Shown here: positions 15,053-21,069 of the stretch, piece after piece
Numbering within the stretch: the first letter of the stretch is position 1
How the letters are laid out: every line of letters begins with the position of its first letter
Assembly: GCA_023265355.1 (NCBI GenBank)
Contig: JAHFTZ010000002.1
Span: 1 to 21,069 of the forward strand
Length of the DNA: 21,069 nt
Direction: 5' to 3'
DNA from: Terriglobus sp.
GTDB lineage: Bacteria > Acidobacteriota > Terriglobia > Terriglobales > Acidobacteriaceae
Notes under the pieces: generated by a model
What the model was told of the DNA's origin: nothing
What the model saw: the letters and a program-made list of their open reading frames with translations, nothing else
The model's database searches: none
Program-made: the position numbers and the translations under genes

Positions 15053-17356
15053 TTATTTGAGCGAAGTGTCGCTCATCTGGAAACGCAACGTTCCTCCCTT
15101 CATGATTTCACTGTACTTGAGCTTGTAACCAGACAGTGGTTTGCCATTAAGTGCAATGCCGCGAACATATACCTTGCCAGATCCTGCTCCCGGTGCGAAG
15201 ACGCGAAGCGTCTTACCGCCAGGTAGATGGATGGTTGCGTCGTCAAAACGCGGCGAGCCAAGCCAATACTCAGGCCGACCCGGAACAACCTGATAGAAGC
15301 CCAACGCGCTCAGTACATACCATGCGCTCATCTGGCCGGCGTCATCATTGCCCGCCAGCCCATCCGGGCCGTCACGATACTCGCTTTCCATTAAAGAGCG
15401 CACTTCCCTTTGGGTCTTCCACGGAGCGCCGCCCGCATCGTAGAGATACGCAATGTGATGGCTTGGCTCGTTGCCGTGGTCGTAGAACTTTCCGTCAAAG
15501 AGACCGTCCAGCCTTTTTACGAAGGCTGCATCTCCTCCCATGGCTTCTGCAAGGCCCTGAACATTCTGCGGAACAAAAAAGGTGTACTGCCAGGGCAGCC
15601 CCTCGGTAATCCATGTATATTTCCCTGCAGGATCGAAGGGAGAAACCCAGGAGCCATCGTTGCTGCGGCCACGTGAAAACTTCGTTTCGGGGTCGAAGAC
15701 CTTACGCCAGTTTTCGCCGCGCGCATGAAACATCGCGGCATCGTCCGACTTACCAAGGGTCGCCGCAATGTCTCCGAGGATCGCGTCATCATAGGCATAC
15801 TCCAGTGTGCGCGAGACCTGTTCGTTCTTATGAAAAGCATCGTCGATGTGGTCTTCAAGCGGAATATAGCCGTACTGCAGATACGAGGGTAGACCGCGGC
15901 GGCCTTTGCCATCGCGATACTCCTCTCGGCTCTGCGGAATCTCCATCGCGTTCTTGCGCATGAGAGCGTAGGCCTTCTCGATATCGAAGCCGCGCAGACC
16001 CTTTTGATACGCATCGATGATCGTGACGGAGACATGATCGCCGACCATCTCCGAGGTGTAGCTGCTCCACGCGGGGAAGATCGGAAGATAGCCGCCCTGC
16101 TCGCCTTTGGCGATGAGCGATTGCACCATCTGCACGTTGCGCGCGGGATCGAGGATCGTGAGCAGTGGATGCTGGGCACGGAAGGTATCCCACATGGAAA
16201 AATCATCGTAATAAGTGAAACCGGTCGCGTGTTCGATCTGATGGCTACTCGCGAAGCGCGGATAACTTCCACTTACGTCGCTATACGTGCGTGGGTGAAG
16301 CAGAGCGTGATAAAGCGCGGTGTAGAAGACAGTACGCGCGGGAATATTGTCTTTCACCTCAATGCTACCGAGAGCCTTATTCCACGCAGTCTTGGCCTGA
16401 TCGCGGATCGCGTCGAAGTTCCAGCCAGGAATTTCCGCACGAAGATTCTTGCCTGCCTCCTCCACACTGACAAAGGAAGTGCCAATGCGTGCAATGACAG
16501 CGTCGCCCTGTGTCAGTGAGGGAAAGCGAACATAGGTGCCGAAGCCGGGCCTGTTACTCGACGTCGGCATCGTCTGCGCTGCGGCAGACGCACCGCCAAC
16601 AGAGGTCATCATTCTGGGGACATTGGTCACACCCAGCGGTAGACCGTCGCCGGTCTGCTTCGTGCTCCCGTCCGTCATCTCGCTTCCAACCCATGTGCCG
16701 GACTGTTTGAAGGGCTTGTTGAACTCGATGACGAAGTAGCTGCTGAAGCCCGCGAGTTTGCCGCTGCCCGCATACTCGCGGCGGACGGGAACTTCTCCCG
16801 TGATCTGTTGATGCGCTTCGTCGACCTGCACCCAGCCATCGCCTCCTCGCGCGTTGCTGTCGACGAGCACCCATGCGTTTCCGGCTTTGGTGGGGGTAAA
16901 CCGCATCATGCCTGAGCGTGTGGTTCCTGTGATCTCCGCACGAACGCCCGCATCTTTGAGATCGACAGCGTAGGCGTACGGCGATGCGTGCTCCGTTGCG
17001 CGGTCGAAGGACGAGGCACGCGCCGTGGCGGAGGTCTTCATGGTTCCCACACCAGCCATAAGTGTGAAGCTACCGTAGTCCGGCACGCAGCTTCCGCTGA
17101 GGAAGTGCGAGCCACGGAATCCCTGAATCTTCTCGTCGGTGAAGTAGTAAGGCGCGATGCACTTGATCTCACCTGCGCGCGTCTGCGGCGTCCAGTGCGT
17201 CATCGCGAACGGCACGCCGATGGCAGGGTAGGTCTGACCTTCTTTGGAGGTGCCAACCGTGGGATGAACCCAATCAGCAGGCGTGGCCTGTGCCTTGAGC
17301 AGAGGCGTGATGGCGACAAAGAGAATCAGAGCACGGGCAGAACGCAGGAAAAGCAT
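15053..17356 (-). CDS. Exported GH92 alpha-mannosidase
   Basis: The protein has 767 residues, starting MLFLRSARALILFVAITPLLKAQA, a signal peptide that should send it to the periplasm or surface. It matches GH92 (calcium-dependent exo-acting alpha-mannosidases) along its length: an N-terminal beta-sandwich (VGTSKEGQTYPAIGVPFAM, HFLSGSCVPDYG), then an (alpha/alpha)6 catalytic domain with SMWDTFR at 387-393, WITEGLPWQYTFFVPQ with the likely acid Glu585, GNEPSHH at 628-634 and GNDDAGQMSAWY at 669-680, whose aspartates act in the base/metal site. GLPWQ replaces the commoner GNAWQ after the catalytic Glu. GH92 enzymes release mannose from alpha-1,2-, 1,3-, 1,4- or 1,6-linked chains with inversion; the linkage is not predictable here. 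It is first in the minus-strand block ahead of GT-UGM and divergent from the cytochrome gene. Confidence 0.95.
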   Translation of the reverse strand: MLFLRSARALILFVAITPLLKAQATPADWVHPTVGTSKEGQTYPAIGVPFAMTHWTPQTRAGEIKCIAPYYFTDEKIQGFRGSHFLSGSCVPDYGSFTLMAGVGTMKTSATARASSFDRATEHASPYAYAVDLKDAGVRAEITGTTRSGMMRFTPTKAGNAWVLVDSNARGGDGWVQVDEAHQQITGEVPVRREYAGSGKLAGFSSYFVIEFNKPFKQSGTWVGSEMTDGSTKQTGDGLPLGVTNVPRMMTSVGGASAAAQTMPTSSNRPGFGTYVRFPSLTQGDAVIARIGTSFVSVEEAGKNLRAEIPGWNFDAIRDQAKTAWNKALGSIEVKDNIPARTVFYTALYHALLHPRTYSDVSGSYPRFASSHQIEHATGFTYYDDFSMWDTFRAQHPLLTILDPARNVQMVQSLIAKGEQGGYLPIFPAWSSYTSEMVGDHVSVTIIDAYQKGLRGFDIEKAYALMRKNAMEIPQSREEYRDGKGRRGLPSYLQYGYIPLEDHIDDAFHKNEQVSRTLEYAYDDAILGDIAATLGKSDDAAMFHARGENWRKVFDPETKFSRGRSNDGSWVSPFDPAGKYTWITEGLPWQYTFFVPQNVQGLAEAMGGDAAFVKRLDGLFDGKFYDHGNEPSHHIAYLYDAGGAPWKTQREVRSLMESEYRDGPDGLAGNDDAGQMSAWYVLSALGFYQVVPGRPEYWLGSPRFDDATIHLPGGKTLRVFAPGAGSGKVYVRGIALNGKPLSGYKLKYSEIMKGGTLRFQMSDTSLK

Positions 17357-17470
17357 GCGACCATCATCTTCAGATCACGCACGTTGTGCAATGTTCTCTG
17401 CGAAAAGCCGCATCGGCTATTCCATTTGCCTTAGTGGGAATGTGGCCGGATCGTCTAGACTCTTTGCACC

Positions 17471-18271
17471 GTGTCTACGCATATCCTTCGATTTGCACTT
17501 TGGTCTGCAGTCACGATGGCAGGGTTGCCGTCCCAACTCACTGCGCAGGAGAAGCTTGCCGATGCAGGCCAGCAGGTCTTTGCTTCCAACTGCGCCGGTT
17601 GCCATGGAGCGGATGGGCACGGCGGAGAGCGCGCGCCCAATCTGGCTACGGTGCGCTCTGTCATCTCCAAGTCGGATGACGATCTTGAATCCATCGTAAA
17701 AAAAGGACTGCCCGGTTTGGGCATGCCTCCGTTCGCCTACCTTGGCGACGACAAGGTGAAGAGCGTAGTGGCCTATCTCCGCGTTCTGCAGGGCAAGACG
17801 ACTGCAACTCCTGTCACTGGAAATTCGACGGCAGGCCGGGCTCTCTTCTTCGGCAAGGCGCAATGCTCCAACTGCCACATGGTGCGTGGATCTGGTGGGT
17901 TTATGGCGAGCGATCTCTCCGTTTACGGCGACGGGCAAGCGTCCTCTGCGATTCAGCATGCTGTAGTGACGCACGCTCCTTCGCCAACTTCGCGGGGAGT
18001 GAAAGTCACAACCAAGAGCGGCGAGAAGATCCTCGGCGCCTTGCGCGCGGAGGACAACTTCGCCGTCACGCTTCTCAGTCCGGATGGGAGTTTTCACACC
18101 TATGACCGTGCGAAGGTAGCAGCGATCCAGTACACCTCGGAGTCGCTTCTACCGAAAGATTATGCCTCACGCTTGTCTCCCACAGAGCTCGACGATCTTG
18201 CGAGTTTTTTGATCACAACGGCCGCACAGGCGAGCGCAACTGAGAAACCCGCGAAGAGGAGACAGCGATGA
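17471..18271 (+). CDS. Diheme-type cytochrome c, electron partner of the PQQ dehydrogenase
   Basis: The 266-residue protein starts at GTG 17471 (no clear ribosome site) with a signal-like N-terminus ending near LTAQ (22-26), so it should be periplasmic. The first heme domain has CAGCH at 41-45 and GMPPF with the likely axial Met85. The second heme motif is CSNCH at 132-136, followed by DLS and a small beta-rich insert (VKVTTKSGEKILGAL, VTLLSPDG) before SLLPKDYASRLSPTELDDL. That order resembles the planctomycete/verrucomicrobial heme-binding domain family (TIGR02603 type). In that family the matching segment usually reads S-x-MP; here it is SLLP (226-228), so the second heme may lack its Met ligand. 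The stop overlaps the start of the next gene by ATGA, implying translational coupling and a shared role in passing electrons from the dehydrogenase to the respiratory chain. Confidence 0.9.
   Translation: MSTHILRFALWSAVTMAGLPSQLTAQEKLADAGQQVFASNCAGCHGADGHGGERAPNLATVRSVISKSDDDLESIVKKGLPGLGMPPFAYLGDDKVKSVVAYLRVLQGKTTATPVTGNSTAGRALFFGKAQCSNCHMVRGSGGFMASDLSVYGDGQASSAIQHAVVTHAPSPTSRGVKVTTKSGEKILGALRAEDNFAVTLLSPDGSFHTYDRAKVAAIQYTSESLLPKDYASRLSPTELDDLASFLITTAAQASATEKPAKRRQR
18257..18261 (+). promoter_or_regulatory. Ribosome-binding site of the PQQ dehydrogenase gene
   Basis: AGGAG lies six bases before ATG 18268, inside the last codons of the cytochrome gene, and fixes the ATGA-overlap start. Confidence 0.7.
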
Positions 18272-19869
18272 AACTGACTTACGCCAGCTTGTTGGCAGCG
18301 TCTCTCATGGCGGCGGCCTGCTCCGCGCAGAAACCACCGCACGCGTCACCACCCGCGAAGCCCACTCTCCGCGAGGACTGGCCTACGTATAACGGCGACT
18401 ACACCGGTCGACGGTACAGCAGCCTGACGCAGGTGACTCCTGAAAATGTCCACGCTCTGCGAGCGCAGTGGGTCTTTCACAGCCGCAATGCAGGCGTGCT
18501 CCAGGTCACTCCTGTCGTCGTAGCGGGCGTCATGTTTGTGACAGGGTCGAACGACGCGTATGCGCTGGACGCGGTAACGGGAAAGACGTTGTGGCATCAC
18601 GCGCGTCCCATCTCCGACGGTCTGATCGACGATGCTTCCGGACATATCAATCGCGGCGTCGCTGTGTTGGGCTCACAGATTTATATGGAGACCGACAATG
18701 CGCACCTGCTCTGCCTGGACGCGCGCTCGGGCAATCTGTTGTGGGACGTTGCGTATGCGACGGGCAATCGCAACTACGGCGCTACCAGCGCACCGCTTGT
18801 GGTGAAAGGCAAAGTACTTGTGGGAACCTCCGGCGGAGATGACGGCGTGCGCGGTTTCATCGCGGCCTTCGATGCGCAGACGGGCAAAGAAGCCTGGCGC
18901 TTCTGGACGATTCCCGCGCCGGGCGAACCTGGTTCGGAGACATGGCCGAAGGGCGATATCTACCTGCATGGTGGCGGAACAACGTGGATGCCGGGCACCT
19001 ACGATCCCGAGCTAAATACGATCTTCTGGGGCACTGGCAATCCTTCGCCGGACTTCGATGGAAGCGTACGCGAGGGCGATAACCTCTACACGAACTGCCT
19101 GCTTGCACTCGATCCGGATACAGGAAAACTGAAGTGGCATTTCCAGTTCACACCGCATGACGTAAACGACTTCGACTCGACGGAGACGCCTGTCCTCGTG
19201 GACGCGCTTTATCAAGGCAAGCCGCGCAAGCTCCTGATCCAGGCAAACCGCAACGGCTTCATCTACACGCTCGACCGGACGACCGGAGAGTTCCTCTCCG
19301 CGAAACAGTTCTCCCTCTTTCAAAACTGGGCGAAAGAGATCGACGCGAAGGGCCGCCCTGTACGCACAGCTCTCGTCCCCAACGTCGAAGGTGCGCGTAT
19401 GTGCCCCAGTTATGCCGGAGCAACGAACTGGTATTCGCCGAGCTACAACGAACGGACGCACCTCTTCTACTTCATGGCGCTGGAGGATTGCACGGTGTTT
19501 ACGGCAAAGACCGAACCCTTCGAAGAAGGCAAAGCCTACTACTCCACCGGAGCGAAGCACCTGCCCACCGAAGAGATGAAGAAGTACCTCGTGGCTTACG
19601 ACGTTCGCAGGAACGAGATCGCGTGGCGCTCCCCGCAGGTAGGAGAAGGTCATTCTTCAGCAGGCGTGATGAGTACAGCCAGCGGCCTGGTAGCTTTTGG
19701 CGACGATGCCCAGGAGTTCGAAGTGGTAAATGCCACAACGGGCGCACCGTTGTGGCACTTCAATGTAGGTCAGCCAATCCACGCCTCGCCGATGAGCTAC
19801 GCCGTGGAAGGCAAACAGTACTTCGCCGTCGCGGCGGGAAGTGATCTGTTTACCTTCGCTCTTCCGTAG
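18268..19869 (+). CDS. PQQ-dependent dehydrogenase (methanol/ethanol dehydrogenase family)
   Basis: The 533-residue quinoprotein should oxidise an alcohol or sugar in the periplasm with PQQ as cofactor. The N-terminus (LLAASLMAAAC) ends in a cysteine at 18 that looks like a loose lipobox, so it may be a lipoprotein. The eight-bladed propeller is recognised by DWPTYNGDYTGRRYSSL, repeated AxDxxTGKxxW blade motifs, GEPGSETW (219-226), WGTGNPSPDF with metal-ligand Asn258, GDNLYTN with the likely catalytic Asp271, TPHDVNDFD, and NRNGFIYTLDR. Two departures stand out: the adjacent Cys-Cys pair expected near 123-124 is replaced by Ala-Ser, just before the conserved NRG, and the metal-ligand Glu of the GGE segment is Asp191 (GGDDGVRG). 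There is no C-terminal heme domain; the coupled upstream cytochrome would take that role. The substrate is unknown, and I cannot tell Ca from lanthanide use. Confidence 0.93.
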   Translation: MKLTYASLLAASLMAAACSAQKPPHASPPAKPTLREDWPTYNGDYTGRRYSSLTQVTPENVHALRAQWVFHSRNAGVLQVTPVVVAGVMFVTGSNDAYALDAVTGKTLWHHARPISDGLIDDASGHINRGVAVLGSQIYMETDNAHLLCLDARSGNLLWDVAYATGNRNYGATSAPLVVKGKVLVGTSGGDDGVRGFIAAFDAQTGKEAWRFWTIPAPGEPGSETWPKGDIYLHGGGTTWMPGTYDPELNTIFWGTGNPSPDFDGSVREGDNLYTNCLLALDPDTGKLKWHFQFTPHDVNDFDSTETPVLVDALYQGKPRKLLIQANRNGFIYTLDRTTGEFLSAKQFSLFQNWAKEIDAKGRPVRTALVPNVEGARMCPSYAGATNWYSPSYNERTHLFYFMALEDCTVFTAKTEPFEEGKAYYSTGAKHLPTEEMKKYLVAYDVRRNEIAWRSPQVGEGHSSAGVMSTASGLVAFGDDAQEFEVVNATTGAPLWHFNVGQPIHASPMSYAVEGKQYFAVAAGSDLFTFALP

Positions 19870-19877
19870 CGAAAGCT

Positions 19878-21069
19878 CTAGTGCGCGGCATCCGCATGTA
19901 AGACAAAGAGTAGGACCGACCGTGCGGTGACGGCATACTCCTCCTTGGTTTTGAACTTCGGCTCGTTCTTGAACTCCGGGTGGTTGGTATCGATGAGCAG
20001 AGACCAGTTGCATGCTCCTTGGCACTCAGGCAGCGTGAACTTCACCACGTCATGATGATCGTTGACGATCAGAAGCATGGTGGCTTCCTTGCCTCGCTGA
20101 CGAATTCCTGACTGCTGCGCGCGCCCGTCGAGCAACATCCCGAAGCAACGCATCGTGATGTCATCCCAGGAGGAGTCTTCCATCTCCGATCCGTTGGCGT
20201 TGATCCAGGTGACATCCTTCACACCGAGCGCTTCGTTGTATTCGCCGGTGAGGAAGAGGTTGCGCCGCAGGATGGGATAACGATGGCGCATGCGAATGAT
20301 GCGCCAGACAAAGTCGACCAGTTCCGCATTCTTTTCGCGCAGCGACCAGTCGACCCAACTGATCTCATCGTCCTGGCAGTAGGCATTGTTATTCCCACCC
20401 TGCGTGCGGCCAAACTCGTCACCCGCAAGCATCATAGGAGTTCCCTGTGAGAGCAGAAGCGTCACCAGCATGTTCCGCGTCTGACGATCGCGCAGCTTGT
20501 TGATCTCGGGATCGTCTGTCGGTCCCTCAGCGCCGCAGTTCCAGGAGAGGTTATCCGTGTTTCCATCTTCGTTGTTTTCGCCATTCGCTTCGTTGTGCTT
20601 CTCGTTGTAACTCACAAGATCGCGCAGGGTGAAGCCGTCATGCGCCGTGATGAAATTGATGCTCGCCCAGGGACGACGCCCCATGAGGTTGAAGAGATCT
20701 CCTGAACCGGAGAGGCGTTTTGTAAGCATCTGCGCGGACGATCCGCCCTTCCAGAACTCGCGCACGGTGTCGCGAAAGGTATCGTTCAATTCCGTCCATC
20801 CCGGAGGAAATCCACCCACCTGATAGCCGCCGAGGCCTACATCCCAGGGCTCCGCGATCAACTTCACCATGCTGAGAATCGGATCCTGGCTAACGGCTTT
20901 AAGGAAGCCGCTGCGATTGTCGAAGCCATTTGGCTCGCGCGCAAGAATCGTTCCAAGGTCGAAGCGAAAGCCGTCCACGTGGGTCTGTTCTACCCAGTAG
21001 CGAAGGCTGTCCGCCACCATCTGCAGAACGCGCGGATGGGTGAGGTTGACCGTGTTCCCCGTGCCAGTA
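19878..21069 (-). CDS. glgX: Glycogen debranching enzyme, GlgX/isoamylase type, N-terminus cut by window edge
   Basis: The frame runs in from the right edge and ends at 19878, covering about 397 C-terminal residues of an enzyme usually near 700. It begins in the barrel with TGTGNTVNLTHPRV. The GH13 catalytic residues are present: nucleophile Asp in GFRFDLGT (codon 20958-20960), acid/base Glu in AEPWD (20850-20852), and the third Asp in AHDGFTL (20637-20639). GDEFGRTQGGNNNAYCQDDEISWVDW is typical of the debranching subfamily. The product hydrolyses alpha-1,6 branch points of glycogen or limit dextrins in the cytoplasm. It converges with the PQQ dehydrogenase gene, with only eight bases between the stops and no clear hairpin. 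The visible part does not separate GlgX from a plain bacterial isoamylase, but the family is secure. Confidence 0.93.
   Translation of the reverse strand, partial: TGTGNTVNLTHPRVLQMVADSLRYWVEQTHVDGFRFDLGTILAREPNGFDNRSGFLKAVSQDPILSMVKLIAEPWDVGLGGYQVGGFPPGWTELNDTFRDTVREFWKGGSSAQMLTKRLSGSGDLFNLMGRRPWASINFITAHDGFTLRDLVSYNEKHNEANGENNEDGNTDNLSWNCGAEGPTDDPEINKLRDRQTRNMLVTLLLSQGTPMMLAGDEFGRTQGGNNNAYCQDDEISWVDWSLREKNAELVDFVWRIIRMRHRYPILRRNLFLTGEYNEALGVKDVTWINANGSEMEDSSWDDITMRCFGMLLDGRAQQSGIRQRGKEATMLLIVNDHHDVVKFTLPECQGACNWSLLIDTNHPEFKNEPKFKTKEEYAVTARSVLLFVLHADAAH

Noticed and set aside
17406..17418. A small hairpin AGCCG-CAT-CGGCT upstream of GH92 and the cytochrome gene
   Set aside because: A 5-bp stem with a 3-base loop is too small to call as a terminator or operator, and its place between divergent starts does not suit a terminator.
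17417..18097. A 226-codon minus-strand frame opposite the cytochrome gene
   Set aside because: The plus strand has two CxxCH motifs and is coupled to the next gene; the antisense frame has no recognisable motif.
1..21069. Search for tRNA, rRNA, CRISPR, insertion sequences and phage genes
   Set aside because: Nothing with the required structure, direct-repeat array, transposase or integrase motif was seen on reading the window; no covariance search could be run.

Overview
The window looks like chromosomal DNA from an Acidobacteriota member, probably the Terriglobia/Acidobacteriaceae group. This is inferred from the moderately high GC, the many exported carbohydrate-active enzymes, a glycosyltransferase fused to UDP-galactopyranose mutase, and a GH18 enzyme behind a large uncharacterised exported domain. 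No rRNA, tRNA, CRISPR array, insertion sequence, integrase or phage gene was seen. Both ends cut through genes: an exported esterase at the left edge and a glycogen-debranching enzyme at the right edge. No gene-free stretch exceeds about 215 bases.

Left part (1-5301, all minus strand): an exported putative esterase (partial), a full-length bifunctional Rel/SpoT (p)ppGpp synthetase/hydrolase with an unusual N-terminal extension, and an MGT/UGT-type glycosyltransferase that looks more AT-rich than its neighbours. A perfect 16-bp hairpin separates the glycosyltransferase from rel.

Middle (5515-11182): a small exported protein (+) meets a secreted alpha/beta hydrolase (-) tail to tail on a shared CTAG. 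The hydrolase gene is divergent from a secreted GH18 chitinase-like protein (+), which is followed on the same strand by a cytoplasmic GH2 glycosidase. A second perfect 16-bp hairpin at 11201-11244 sits between the convergent GH2 gene and the next, minus-strand block.

Right-centre (11260-17356, minus strand, transcription order GH92 -> GT-UGM -> GH1-like): an exported GH92 alpha-mannosidase, a 793-residue glycosyltransferase/UDP-galactopyranose mutase fusion, and a GH1-like protein whose reading frame is broken at a short CT repeat between its two predicted catalytic glutamates. This block plausibly makes and trims a galactofuranose-containing surface glycan. The linkage to a glycan is inference.

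Right end (17471-21069): a diheme-type cytochrome c and a PQQ-dependent dehydrogenase are translationally coupled (ATGA overlap) and together would form a periplasmic alcohol/sugar oxidation module. The dehydrogenase lacks the usual vicinal cysteine pair, and the cytochrome has Leu where related domains usually have a Met. Convergent with them is the C-terminal part of a GlgX/isoamylase-type debranching enzyme.
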